Positions 14,730-23,209 of a stretch of 39,441 bases of DNA are shown one piece after another (the stretch's first letter is position 1; each line of letters starts with the position of its first letter). The notes below the pieces were generated by a model. That model saw only the letters and a list, made by a program, of their open reading frames with translations. It did not search any database and was not told the DNA's origin. The translations under genes and the position numbers were made by a program. Source of the stretch: JAJPHT01 sp035526585 (lineage in GTDB: Archaea > Thermoplasmatota > SW-10-69-26 > JACQPN01 > JAJPHT01); the NCBI GenBank assembly GCA_035526585.1, contig DATLCC010000125.1, forward strand, positions 1 to 39,441. Direction: 5' to 3'.

Positions 14730-16475
14730 ATGCCGCTCCCTCTGCTGCCTGCGCAGCCGACCATCCGGTCGGCCGGGCCGGCGCGCACGGGGCAGCGGAT
14801 CGTGCTCTTCGACGGGTATGTGGACGAGCCCGCCAACTTCGGCGTGCCGCCGTACCTGAGCCCGCACGCGCGCTATCTCGCCGGCGCCGCGCGCGCGGCG
14901 GACCCCGCCAGCGTCGTCTCCTACCTCACGGTCGACGAGTGGCGCGCGGGACGCAAGCGCGAGCTCCTGACCGAGGCGGACATCCTCGTCGTGATCGCCG
15001 GCGCGCTCGTGCCGGGCAAGTACCTGCGCGGCACGCCCGTCTCGTTCCGCGAGGCGCAGCAGGTCGTCGCATCGGCGCGCAAGGCCGAGTCGATGATCGC
15101 CGGCAGCACGGCGCTCTACGGGTTCGGGCGCGGGGGCGGCCTCGAGCCCGCCGGAAAGGCGGACCTCGACCGGGTGTTCACGTATCGCGCTCGGCTCCAC
15201 GCCGACGCGATGCTGCATGATATCCTTCGCGGGGCCGTCACGGATCGCTCCGTCGGCGGGAACCGCAAGCGCACCTTCGACGAGTGGCGCGATTGGTCCG
15301 CGCGCGGCTCGTTCATCGTGCGCGACCATCCGGACCACCCGCAGCCCCTGACGGCGGAGATCGACACGTACCACGGCTGCGTGCGCTACGTGAACGGCGG
15401 CTGCGCCTTCTGCATGGAGCCCAAGGAAGGGAAGCCGCAGTTCCGCCCTGTCGACGACGTGCTCGCGGAGATCGCTGCACTCGCGCGAGAGGGCGTCCGC
15501 AACTTCCGCATCGGAGGCCAGGCGTGCTTCTACAGCTATCAGGCGAAGGGGCTTGGCGAGACGCCGACGCCCGAGCCGGACCCGCACGCGATCGAGAGCC
15601 TCCTCGTCGGGATCCATCGGGTCGTGCCCGAGCTCCACACGCTCCACCTCGACAACGTCGACCCGGCGGTCGTCGCCGCGAACCCGGAGGCCTCGCGCGA
15701 AGTCACGAAGCTCGTCGTCCGCCACATGACGGATGGGAACATCGCCGCGTTCGGGCTGGAGTCGGCGGATCCGGCCGTGAAGGCCGCGAACAACCTGAAC
15801 GCGGACGCGGACACGGTCTTCGCGGCCGCGGAGATCCTGAACCAGTACGGGAGATCGCGCGGCCCGAACGGCTTCCCCGCGTTCCTTCCCGGACTCAACT
15901 TCATCGCAGGGCTCCCCGGCGAGACCGCCGAGACGTACGCGCACAACGAGCGGTTCCTGCGCGAATACCTCGCGCGAGGCCTCTGGGCGCGCCGCATCAA
16001 TATCCGCAAGGTCGTCATGAACGGCGAAGAGGCGAGGCACGTCGATCCGAAGCGCTTCCAGGCGTTCAAGGAGGTCGTCCGCCACTCCATCGACCAGCCG
16101 CTCCTCAAGGCGATGTTCCCGCCGGGTACCGTGCTCAAGCGCGTGTACACGGAGCAGCGCGACGGCAAGACGACGTTCGGCCGCCCGATCGGCACGTACG
16201 CGATGCTCGTCGGCATCCCGTACGAGGTCCCTCTCGACCGCTGGGTCGACGTCGCCATCACCGACCACGGCTTCCGCTCGCTCACCGGCGTCGTGGTCCC
16301 CTTCGACATCAACCAGGCCAATCTGAAAGCGCTCGAAGCGCTCCCCGGGGTGGGCAAGAAACGTGCTGTGCGCCTCAAGGTCAAGCAACCCTACCGCGAC
16401 ATGGGCCAGCTCGAAGCGGCGCTCGACGACCCCGCCGTGGCGAAGCAGCTCGCGCCCTTGCTATCGTTCCGCTGA
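14730..16475 (+). CDS. Radical SAM protein with C-terminal helix-hairpin-helix (COG1031-type)
   Basis: A 581-aa protein. The N-terminal domain (to about 200) is followed by a radical SAM core whose cluster motif is CVRYVNGGCAFC (spacing CX7CX2C instead of the usual CX3CX2C). FRIGGQACFYSY, LHTLHLDNVDP, FGLESADP and FIAGLPGETAETY follow as the barrel strands. The C-terminus has a helix-hairpin-helix (LKALEALPGVGKKRAVRLKV), suggesting nucleic acid binding. This architecture matches the archaeal COG1031 family of unknown reaction; RNA or DNA modification is inference. A hairpin followed by a T-tract ends the gene. Confidence 0.85.
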   Translation: MPLPLLPAQPTIRSAGPARTGQRIVLFDGYVDEPANFGVPPYLSPHARYLAGAARAADPASVVSYLTVDEWRAGRKRELLTEADILVVIAGALVPGKYLRGTPVSFREAQQVVASARKAESMIAGSTALYGFGRGGGLEPAGKADLDRVFTYRARLHADAMLHDILRGAVTDRSVGGNRKRTFDEWRDWSARGSFIVRDHPDHPQPLTAEIDTYHGCVRYVNGGCAFCMEPKEGKPQFRPVDDVLAEIAALAREGVRNFRIGGQACFYSYQAKGLGETPTPEPDPHAIESLLVGIHRVVPELHTLHLDNVDPAVVAANPEASREVTKLVVRHMTDGNIAAFGLESADPAVKAANNLNADADTVFAAAEILNQYGRSRGPNGFPAFLPGLNFIAGLPGETAETYAHNERFLREYLARGLWARRINIRKVVMNGEEARHVDPKRFQAFKEVVRHSIDQPLLKAMFPPGTVLKRVYTEQRDGKTTFGRPIGTYAMLVGIPYEVPLDRWVDVAITDHGFRSLTGVVVPFDINQANLKALEALPGVGKKRAVRLKVKQPYRDMGQLEAALDDPAVAKQLAPLLSFR

Positions 16476-16491
16476 AGCGCCCACGACGCGT

Positions 16492-16565
16492 GCCGGAACG
16501 CCGAAAGAGTTCCCACACCCTCCGGCATTTCGGAGCCGTTTCGGCGTTTCGGCGCTGGTCTTTTT
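16492..16565 (+). terminator. Inverted repeat with T-tract after the radical SAM gene
   Basis: Outer arms GCCGGAACGCCGAAA (16492-16506) and TTTCGGCGTTTCGGC (16540-16554) enclose a smaller hairpin, CTCCG...CGGAG. TTTTT follows at 16561-16565. The T-run is consistent with archaeal intrinsic termination. The arms loosely resemble other intergenic elements in this window (27141-27232, 30781-30829). Confidence 0.5.
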
Positions 16566-16576
16566 GGCGGACGCGG

Positions 16577-17074
16577 CTACGCGGTCGCATTGCCTGCGGC
16601 GGAGAAGCTCGCCGCGAGCGTGTACGTGTCCTGCGCCACGGCCCACGCGACGACGACGAGCTCGTAGTCTCCGGGCTCGAGCTCCAGCGTGAACGCCTCG
16701 GACGTGCCCGGTCCAGGGGGGCTCGCGCCTTCCGTGGTGGTGATCGCCGCGCCGTCCTGGAAGACGTGCAGGTCGAAGTCGGTCGCCGGCACCGTCCACG
16801 AGACCGACGCGTCGAGGGTCGCGGTGCCATTCAGCGTGAACGGATACGGGAAGCACTGGCTGGACGGCGTCGAGCACGGCGCCTGCCCGGGCACGAACGA
16901 CGCAGGGTCGGCGCTCCCCGAGACCTGCTTCGAGTCCTCGATCGGCGGCGGAAGCGTCGCCGCGACGCCCGGAGTGGGCGCCGTGCCGTTCGTGGCCGGG
17001 GGGTCGCCCGCGTCTGGCGTGGAACAGCCCGCGAGGGCGAGGGCAAGAAGAAGCGCGAGGGGGCGCAGATGCAT
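16577..17074 (-). CDS. Small secreted lipoprotein with beta-sandwich domain
   Basis: A 165-aa protein. The signal MHLRPLALLLALALAGC is a lipobox-like sequence ending in Cys17. A low-complexity linker (about 18-60) precedes a compact beta-rich domain with an ASVSWTVPATDFDLHVFQDG motif and ending YELVVVAWAVAQDTYTLAAS. Such domains resemble bacterial and archaeal pre-peptidase C-terminal modules (a DFDLHV core and an LEPGDYELVV strand). Exported and membrane-anchored is inferred. Convergent with the radical SAM gene. Confidence 0.72.
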   Translation of the reverse strand: MHLRPLALLLALALAGCSTPDAGDPPATNGTAPTPGVAATLPPPIEDSKQVSGSADPASFVPGQAPCSTPSSQCFPYPFTLNGTATLDASVSWTVPATDFDLHVFQDGAAITTTEGASPPGPGTSEAFTLELEPGDYELVVVAWAVAQDTYTLAASFSAAGNATA

Positions 17075-17162
17075 CGGCGCCCCCAGGCCGCGGAGGATGG
17101 AAAAACCTAGTTCCGGACTGGGCGACCGCTCGGTTGATGCATCGCCGCGACGCGTCGCGCGT

Positions 17163-17537
17163 GTGGCGCTGGGAAGGCTCGAGTACCTCTACGTCGGGAG
17201 CAAGGACGTCGTCGCCGATCTCGCATACTACTGCGACGTCCTCGGCGCGGAGCGCGTCTGGGACTTCTCCGAGTTCGGCACGCGCGTCGCGGGCGTCCGG
17301 CTCTTCGCGAAGGGCCCCATGGTCATCCTCGCCGGCCATCGGCGCGCCCCGTCGATGCTTCCCGTGTTCGCGGTGGAGGACCTCGATGCGACCGAGAAGG
17401 AGCTGCGCCGCCGCGGATGGGTGCCGGAAGGGGCGCGCTTTGGCATCCCGGACGGGGATTGTTATCTGTTCCGCGACCCGTCGGGGAACGAGTTCGCGAT
17501 CTACGAGGACTCGCGGCCTCATGCTCTCGAACGCTGA
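17163..17537 (+). CDS. VOC/glyoxalase-fold protein
   Basis: A 124-aa two-module vicinal oxygen chelate protein. LEYLYVGSKDVVADLAYYCD and VLGAERVWDF form the first beta-alpha-beta unit. LPVFAVEDLDATEKELRRRG, CYLFRDPSGNEFAIYED form the second. Substrate unknown; the family includes glyoxalases, dioxygenases and binding proteins. The GTG start at 17163 puts the first strand at the N-terminus as is usual. An ATG at 17097 would add an unconvincing Ser/Arg-rich extension. Confidence 0.75.
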   Translation: MALGRLEYLYVGSKDVVADLAYYCDVLGAERVWDFSEFGTRVAGVRLFAKGPMVILAGHRRAPSMLPVFAVEDLDATEKELRRRGWVPEGARFGIPDGDCYLFRDPSGNEFAIYEDSRPHALER

Positions 17538-17538
17538 A

Positions 17539-17626
17539 TCGCCAAGGGCGCCAAGAAGGCCAAGGGCGCCAAGTGAACATCGTTGTCGCGCTTGGCGCCC
17601 TTGGCCCGCCTTGGCGCCCTTGGCGA
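17539..17626. repeat. Long near-perfect inverted repeat filling a convergent intergenic gap
   Basis: Arms of 35 nt (17539-17573) and 36 nt (17591-17626) are complementary with only a two-base/one-base difference, around a 17-nt loop. Each arm contains two direct copies of GCCAAGGGCGCCAAG or a close variant. The element begins one base after the VOC stop and ends where the kup stop codon begins. It may be a bidirectional terminator or RNA processing site, or a mobile palindromic repeat. Confidence 0.85.
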
Positions 17627-19627
17627 CTAGATCTCGACTTGCGAGCCCACTTCGATCACGCGGTCGGGCGGGATGCGGAAGTACTCCGTCGCCTGCTGGG
17701 CGTTCCTCGACATGAACGAAAAGAGGCGCTCGCGCCAGCGCGCCATGCCCGGCCGGTCGGTGCTGATGAGACGCTCGCGGCCGAGGAAGAACGTCGTGTC
17801 GTGGAGCGGGAAGTCCACGTTCTTCTCGCGCATCAGGCGCAGCACCTCGAGCGCGTCCGGCTCGTCCATGAAACCGTAGCGCGCGACGACGCGGTAGAAT
17901 CCGTTGCCGTACGACTGCAGCGCCATCCGCTCGCCGCGCGCGACGTGCGGGATGTCCTCCGTCACGATGGAGAGCAGGGCGACGCGCATGTGGAGCACGC
18001 GGTTGTGCTGCAGGTTCTTCACGAGCGCAGGGGGCGCGACGGTCGGGTTCCCCGTCATGTAGACGGCATGGCCGCGCACGCGCGTCGTGTGGCTCTTTTC
18101 GATATCGGCCATGAACTTGTCGATCGGGATGCTCGTCTCGCGCAGACGCCCACGGAGCACTTCGCGGCCCTGGCGCCACGTCGTCATCAGGAGGAACACG
18201 GCCGCCGCCACCGTGAGCGGGAACCAACCACCTTGCAGGATCTTCAGCGTGTTCGCGCCGAGGAAGGAGAGCTCGACCACGAGGAAGAGCGCGACGAGCG
18301 CGCGCAGCCCCCACTTGTTCCACCCCCAGTGCTCCCGCGCGACGACGTAGAAGAGGATCGACGTGATGACCATGTCCGTCGCGACGGCGACGCCGTACGC
18401 GCCCGCGAGCGCGCTCGAGCTGCGGAAGGCGAGCACGAGGCCGACGGTCGAGATCATGAGGAGCCAGTTCACCGGCGGGACGTAGATCTGGCCCATCTCG
18501 TGCTCGCTCGTATGGCGGATCTCCACGCGCGGGCTGTACCCGAGCTGCACCGCCTGCGCGGTGAGGGAGAAGGCGCCGGAGATGATCGCCTGCGACGCGA
18601 TGATGGCCGCGCTCGTGGCGAGGATCACGAGCGGAATGAGGGCCCACGAGGGGGCGAGCGCGAAGAAGGGGTTCGTCGCGGACGCGGGCGAGACGAGCAG
18701 GAGCGCGCCTTGCCCGAAGTAGTTGAGGACGAGCGCCGGCAGCGCGACCGCGAACCAGGTGAAGCGGATGGGGCCCTTCCCGAAGTGGCCCATGTCGGCG
18801 TAGAGCGCCTCTGCGCCGGTGACGGCGAGGAAGACCGCGCCTAGCACGAGGAAGCCTCCGATGCCGTGGCGCCCGAAGAACGCGATCGCGTTCCGGGGGT
18901 CGATCGCGGCGAGGACCTGCGGAGCGAGCGCGATCCCGCGCACGCCGAGCACCGCGATCGTCAGGAACCAGAGGAGCATGATCGGACCGAAGAGCTTCCC
19001 GATCGCCGCCGTGCCACGGCGCTGCAGAAGAAAGAGACCGATGAGGACGGCGATCGCGAGCGGGATGACGAGGTGGCTGAGGCTGGGTACCGCCACGGGG
19101 AGGCCTTCGACCGCGGAGAGGACCGAGATGGCCGGCGTGATCATGCCGTCGCCGTACAGCAGCGCCGCGCCGAAGATCCCAAGCCCCACCAGGATCGCGC
19201 GGCTCCACGGCTTGCGCGCTTTTCCGCCGCCGCGCCCGCCGTGCTCCGGGTGGACGAGCGCCATGAGCGCGATGATGCCGCCCTCGCCCTCGTTGTCCGC
19301 GCGGAGGACGAAGGAGAGGTACTTGATCGACACGACGAGCACGAAGGCCCAGAAGATGAGCGAGAGGATGCCGAGCACGTTCTCGGGCGACGGCGTGATG
19401 GCGAACCGGCCCCCCGTCGCTTCGCCGTGGAACGCCTCGCGCATCGCATAGAGCGGGCTCGTGCCGATGTCGCCGAACACGACGCCCAGCGTCGTGAGCG
19501 ACAGGACGAAGAAGTAGCCACGCCCCTTTTTCGGGGGCGTCTCGGGGTGCGTGGGGGCGATGCGAGGTCCCAGGCGCCAGCGGGGAGCCGGGCTTGTAAA
19601 GCTTCCTAGTCGACTCGGAAGCTTCAT
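17627..19627 (-). CDS. kup: KUP-family potassium uptake transporter
   Basis: A 666-aa integral membrane K+/H+ symporter. About twelve transmembrane helices are visible from LSLTTLGVVFGDIGTSPLYA, which is the KUP signature, to about residue 460. Other signatures are LRADNEGEGGIIALMALV, LLYGDGMITPAISVLSAVEG, ADMGHFGKGPIRFTWF and LNYFGQGALLL. The C-terminal soluble domain (about 480-666) includes VRGHAVYMTG and DTTFFLGRE. The start is ATG 19627, with GTG 19630 also possible; the first 30 residues are not conserved and the true start is uncertain. It diverges from the TraB gene with only about 25 bp between starts, so the promoters must overlap. Confidence 0.92.
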   Translation of the reverse strand: MKLPSRLGSFTSPAPRWRLGPRIAPTHPETPPKKGRGYFFVLSLTTLGVVFGDIGTSPLYAMREAFHGEATGGRFAITPSPENVLGILSLIFWAFVLVVSIKYLSFVLRADNEGEGGIIALMALVHPEHGGRGGGKARKPWSRAILVGLGIFGAALLYGDGMITPAISVLSAVEGLPVAVPSLSHLVIPLAIAVLIGLFLLQRRGTAAIGKLFGPIMLLWFLTIAVLGVRGIALAPQVLAAIDPRNAIAFFGRHGIGGFLVLGAVFLAVTGAEALYADMGHFGKGPIRFTWFAVALPALVLNYFGQGALLLVSPASATNPFFALAPSWALIPLVILATSAAIIASQAIISGAFSLTAQAVQLGYSPRVEIRHTSEHEMGQIYVPPVNWLLMISTVGLVLAFRSSSALAGAYGVAVATDMVITSILFYVVAREHWGWNKWGLRALVALFLVVELSFLGANTLKILQGGWFPLTVAAAVFLLMTTWRQGREVLRGRLRETSIPIDKFMADIEKSHTTRVRGHAVYMTGNPTVAPPALVKNLQHNRVLHMRVALLSIVTEDIPHVARGERMALQSYGNGFYRVVARYGFMDEPDALEVLRLMREKNVDFPLHDTTFFLGRERLISTDRPGMARWRERLFSFMSRNAQQATEYFRIPPDRVIEVGSQVEI
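19599..19624. promoter_or_regulatory. Palindrome at the kup/TraB divergent start region
   Basis: AAGCTTCC and GGAAGCTT (8-bp arms) flank a 10-bp spacer that itself contains TAGTCGACT. The element lies inside the first codons of kup and upstream of the TraB TTG. Minus-strand CTTTACAAG, an AT-rich box, lies beside it. A possible regulator site or leader hairpin. Confidence 0.4.
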
Positions 19628-19653
19628 CACCCCAGCGCGGGCGTGTTCTCGCG

Positions 19654-20388
19654 TTGATCACGCTCATCGGGACGGGCCACGTCTTCGACATCGGCGCGCG
19701 CGTCCGCGACGAGATCCGCCGGAGGGCGCCGCAGGTGGTCGGCATCGAGCTGGACGCCCCGCGCTATCATGCGCTGCGCAACAAGAACAAGGACCGCACG
19801 GGCACGCCGATCGTGTACCGGATGCTCGCCGACTTCCAGACGCGCATCGCGAACGAGTACGGCGTGGAGGCGGGGGACGAGATGCTCGCCGCGAGCGACG
19901 AGGCGCGCGCGCTGGGGATCCCGCTCGCCCTCATCGACAAGGACGCGCAGCAGACGTTCCAGCGGCTCAAGTCGGAGATGCGCTTCGGGGAGAAGGCGCG
20001 CCTCGTCACGAGCGCGATCGTCGGCCTCGTCCCGCTCTTCCCCGGAAAGAGCATCGAGAAGCAGGTCGAGGAGATGCAAGACGACTACACGAGCTACTTC
20101 GTCGAGATGGGCAAGCGCTTCCCGACGTTGAAGCGCGTCCTCCTCGACGAGCGCAACGAGCACATGGCGAACGCGCTCGCGAAGCTGCGCGAGACCAACG
20201 AGCGCGTGGTCGCGGTGCTCGGCGACGGCCACGTGGACGGCATCCATGACCTCCTCGTCGCTCGTGGGCTCGCCGTGGAGACGGTGCGCCTGAAGGAGCT
20301 GCGCGCGAAGAGCCCGCCGCCCGTCGGGAACGCGAGCGCGACGCTCACGATGCAGATCGACGGGGCGAGCCCGCCGCCCCAGGACTAG
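19654..20388 (+). CDS. TraB/PrgY-family protein
   Basis: A 244-aa protein that begins at a TTG directly on the conserved first strand (ITLIGTGHVFDIG). Other family hallmarks are VVGIELDAPRYHALRN, the central EKARLVTSAIVGLVPLF, and the late RVLLDERNEHMANAL and RVVAVLGDGHVDGIHDLL. These Glu and His residues line a predicted metal or active site shared with Tiki/TraB-fold peptidase-like proteins; the actual activity is unknown. The membrane C-terminus found in many TraB/PrgY proteins is absent, so it is probably cytosolic. It overlaps the 3' end of the kinase gene by 4 bases on the opposite strand. Confidence 0.85.
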   Translation: MITLIGTGHVFDIGARVRDEIRRRAPQVVGIELDAPRYHALRNKNKDRTGTPIVYRMLADFQTRIANEYGVEAGDEMLAASDEARALGIPLALIDKDAQQTFQRLKSEMRFGEKARLVTSAIVGLVPLFPGKSIEKQVEEMQDDYTSYFVEMGKRFPTLKRVLLDERNEHMANALAKLRETNERVVAVLGDGHVDGIHDLLVARGLAVETVRLKELRAKSPPPVGNASATLTMQIDGASPPPQD

Positions 20389-22466
20389 AGCCGCTCGAGC
20401 GCCTCGCGCATCTCGCGCGCGCTCGCGAAGCGCGCGGCCGGCTCCGGGTCGAGCGCCCGCGCGAACCATGCGCGCAGGGAGGGGGGCGAGAGCGAGCGGT
20501 CGAACGGCCCCGCGCTCGCCGCGCGCAGCTGCACCTCGACGGCGCTTTCGCCGGGAGCGGGCGCGACGTACGGTGCCCCGGTGAGGGCCTCGAAGAGCGT
20601 CGCAGCCGTGCTGAAGAGGTCGCTGCGTGCCGTCACGGGGCGCCCTTTCGCCTGCTCGGGGCTCATGTATCGGAATGTGCCCACCGCAGCGCCCCTCAGG
20701 CCGCCCACCGTCGTCTCGAACCCTGGCACGCTCGCGATGCCGAAGTCCGCGAGCTTGGGCTCTCCCGCCTTCGTCAGCAGCACGTTCGACGGCTTCACGT
20801 CGCGGTGGACGACACCCGCCGCGTGCACGGCTTCCAAGCCGCGGAGGAGCCCATCCGCGAGGCGATGCCAGTCGTCCGACGGGAGCGGCCCCGCCGCAAG
20901 CGCATCCCGCAGCGAGCCGCGCTCCGCGTGCTCCATGACGATCACGGCCTCGCGGCCTGCGTCCGCGACGTCGTGGATCGTGATCACATTGGGATGGTGG
21001 ATCGCCCCCGCTGCCCGCGCCTCCCGCAGGAGCGCGGCCAACCGCTCGGGGCTCGGGCCGTCGCCACGGATCGACTTCAGGACGACGTCCCGTCCGACGC
21101 GCTCGTCGCGGCAGAGCCGCGTCACGCCGGCGCCGCCTTCGCCCAGCACGCGCAGCGGCCGATAGCGCCCGAGGATGAGCTCGCTCCCCACGCCCGGCGG
21201 CGCTCGCGTGTCAAGGAGCGCCGCATGCTCGTCGTCGCTCACGCGGAGCGCAGCGCGCAGGTCCGCGAGGGCCGCGCTCGCCTCGTCCAGGGACCGTCCG
21301 GCGCGCAGCTCGCGATCGAGCGCGATCCCGTAGGCGCTGACGCGGCGCGTCGCCTCCTCCTGGTCGTCGCGCAGCGGGATCGCCTCCCGCGGGAGCGTCG
21401 CCCAGGCGGCGGTCGCGCCGGCGGCAAGCCCGACGACGATGCCGGAGGCGAGGCTCAGCGCGCCCTGCCCGAACGCGGCGAGGACGAGGGAGAGCGCGAC
21501 CATCGTCACGGCGCCGCCGGCCAGGAGCGAGACCAGCAGGGCGGCGCGGCGCGGGGCACGGGGCATCCCGAACGCGTGGCCACGCGCGAGGACGTACGTG
21601 AGCGCGAGCGTCTGGAGGATGACGATCGTGCCGAGGCCCGCGGCCGGCGTGAACGCGACAAGCCCGAGGAGCGCGCCGTAGGCGAGCATCGCGGGCACGA
21701 GAGGGAAGCGCTCGCGGCGCCACCAGAGGAGCGCGAAGAGAGGCGCGGCGACGAGCGCGGTCAGGACGTGATCCGCGAGCGCGAGCCCGTTCCCCGGCGC
21801 GAAGTACGGGGGCGCGGCGCCGGCGCCGGCAAGGAGCCATGCGCCGTCCACGATGACCGCCGCGGCGGGGTGCGCGAGCGTGCCGCCGACGGCGGCGAAG
21901 AGCACGACGTTGCCGAACGGGCGCTCTCGCGCGTCGAGCGAGGGAAGCCGCAGGAGCGCGGAAGCGCCCGCGAGGATGAACGCCAGGGAGCGAAGCCATG
22001 GGGTGGCGGCGGTGCCGTACGCGCTCGCCATCCATGCGTCCTGCGCTCCGAAGTACGCGGCGACGTACGCGAGCTGGATCGCCGACGCCGCGATGAGAAG
22101 GAGCCCGGGTGTGCTCGCGAGGCGCGGGGGGCGCGGCCATGTCCACGCGAAGCCAAGGAATGCGATCGATCCCAGCGAGATGAGGTCGAAGTAGGCAAGG
22201 TAGGCGGGCGTGAAGTCGTCAGGAGAGAAGAGCCACGCAAGGACGCCACCAAGCGAGCCCGCGCCGTAGAGCGCGAGCATGACCGCGAGGAAGGTCTTCG
22301 GCCATGAACGGGGTCGGAGCGAAAAAAGGACGACGGCCGCGGTGAGCACGAGCGTGACCTGCGCCACCGTGAAGTACGAAGCGACCTCGATGAACGCGGG
22401 CGTGAAGAGGTCGGCCACGGGCGGCTCGCGAGCTTCGCGTGGCGAGATGGACCTTTCGCCGGTCAA
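20385..22466 (-). CDS. Membrane Ser/Thr protein kinase with about eleven transmembrane helices
   Basis: Up to 693 aa. The N-terminal half (about 25-358) is a bundle of roughly eleven hydrophobic helices without an obvious ligand domain. A linker (360-430) leads to a complete Hanks-type kinase domain (433-690): glycine loop LGEGGAGV (441-448), Lys464, HRDVKPSN (554-561, catalytic Asp556), DFG (574-576) and SPE (602-604). All catalytic residues are present, so activity is likely. It is transcribed after the FHA regulator: a TTG at 22466 overlaps that stop (TTGA). GTG 22418 (starting VADLFTPAF) is an alternative start. The natural reading is a membrane sensor that phosphorylates its FHA neighbour. 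Confidence 0.9.
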   Translation of the reverse strand: MTGERSISPREAREPPVADLFTPAFIEVASYFTVAQVTLVLTAAVVLFSLRPRSWPKTFLAVMLALYGAGSLGGVLAWLFSPDDFTPAYLAYFDLISLGSIAFLGFAWTWPRPPRLASTPGLLLIAASAIQLAYVAAYFGAQDAWMASAYGTAATPWLRSLAFILAGASALLRLPSLDARERPFGNVVLFAAVGGTLAHPAAAVIVDGAWLLAGAGAAPPYFAPGNGLALADHVLTALVAAPLFALLWWRRERFPLVPAMLAYGALLGLVAFTPAAGLGTIVILQTLALTYVLARGHAFGMPRAPRRAALLVSLLAGGAVTMVALSLVLAAFGQGALSLASGIVVGLAAGATAAWATLPREAIPLRDDQEEATRRVSAYGIALDRELRAGRSLDEASAALADLRAALRVSDDEHAALLDTRAPPGVGSELILGRYRPLRVLGEGGAGVTRLCRDERVGRDVVLKSIRGDGPSPERLAALLREARAAGAIHHPNVITIHDVADAGREAVIVMEHAERGSLRDALAAGPLPSDDWHRLADGLLRGLEAVHAAGVVHRDVKPSNVLLTKAGEPKLADFGIASVPGFETTVGGLRGAAVGTFRYMSPEQAKGRPVTARSDLFSTAATLFEALTGAPYVAPAPGESAVEVQLRAASAGPFDRSLSPPSLRAWFARALDPEPAARFASAREMREALERL

Positions 22467-23203
22467 TCGTCGCGGAAGAGGAGGAGGGACCGCCCGACGC
22501 CCACGAGGTCTCCCCGGACGAGGCGCCGGCGTCCACCGCGCGGCAGGCGCGTCCAGTTGACGGAAGTGCCGTTCTTGCTTCCCGCGACGTCGACCACGGT
22601 GAAACCGTCCGCGCCCCGCTCCACGAGCGCGTTCTCGAGGCTAACGAAGGGATCGTAGTCGAGGCAGATGGCGAGCCCCTTGCGACGGCCGACGCTCCAC
22701 GTGGTCGCGTCGCCGTCGAGGCGGAACTGCTTCCCTTCGTACACGCCATGGACGAGCAGGAGGCGCGGCCCCTGCAGGGGTTCGAAGCGCGCCCCGTCCG
22801 CGATGGTGCCGGTCGCGTCGCTGCTCCCGCCGCGGCCCGCGAACATGAGCGAGAGCGCGCGCATCTCCTCGATCACCGCGTACACGCGCTGCGGGCTCAC
22901 GACGTAGCGCGGCGCCGCACGCCCCTCTGCCGGCTCCTCGCGGACGAACCCTCCTTCCACGAGCTTGTCGAGGTGGTATTGCACGGTCTGGCGCGCGACG
23001 GAGCGCTCGGGGTTCCCGCTCGTCTCCTGACGCGAGGGCGTCAGGCGCAGCTCGCCCACCGCGTGCGGGAAGCGCAGCAGGTCCAGCAGCTCGAGCCGCA
23101 TGGGATAGCCCAGCGCCGAGAGCGCGTCCGCGAGGATGACGTAATCGACGGCTTCGCGGCGCGGCGGCTCGCTCACGGGCGATCCATGCGCGAGGTCAGG
23201 CAT
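22463..23203 (-). CDS. Winged-helix DNA-binding protein with FHA domain
   Basis: A 246-aa protein. Residues about 18-115 form an ArsR-like winged helix (ADALSALGYPMRLELLDLLR and ARQTVQYHLDKLVEGGFV as recognition region). Residues about 145-246 form a forkhead-associated domain that binds phosphothreonine: SVGRRKG (Arg173), FVSLENALVE (Ser188; the usual SxxH has Asn for His) and SKNGTSVNW (Asn211-Gly212). A DNA-binding/FHA fusion implies a transcription factor controlled by phosphorylation. It sits 6 bp after the EF-hand gene and overlaps the kinase gene. Confidence 0.88.
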   Translation of the reverse strand: MPDLAHGSPVSEPPRREAVDYVILADALSALGYPMRLELLDLLRFPHAVGELRLTPSRQETSGNPERSVARQTVQYHLDKLVEGGFVREEPAEGRAAPRYVVSPQRVYAVIEEMRALSLMFAGRGGSSDATGTIADGARFEPLQGPRLLLVHGVYEGKQFRLDGDATTWSVGRRKGLAICLDYDPFVSLENALVERGADGFTVVDVAGSKNGTSVNWTRLPRGGRRRLVRGDLVGVGRSLLLFRDD

Positions 23204-23209
23204 GAGGCC

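Noticed and set aside
16461..19745. 1094-codon minus-strand frame
   Set aside because: Runs through kup in the wrong frame and opposite the VOC gene; no domain signal.
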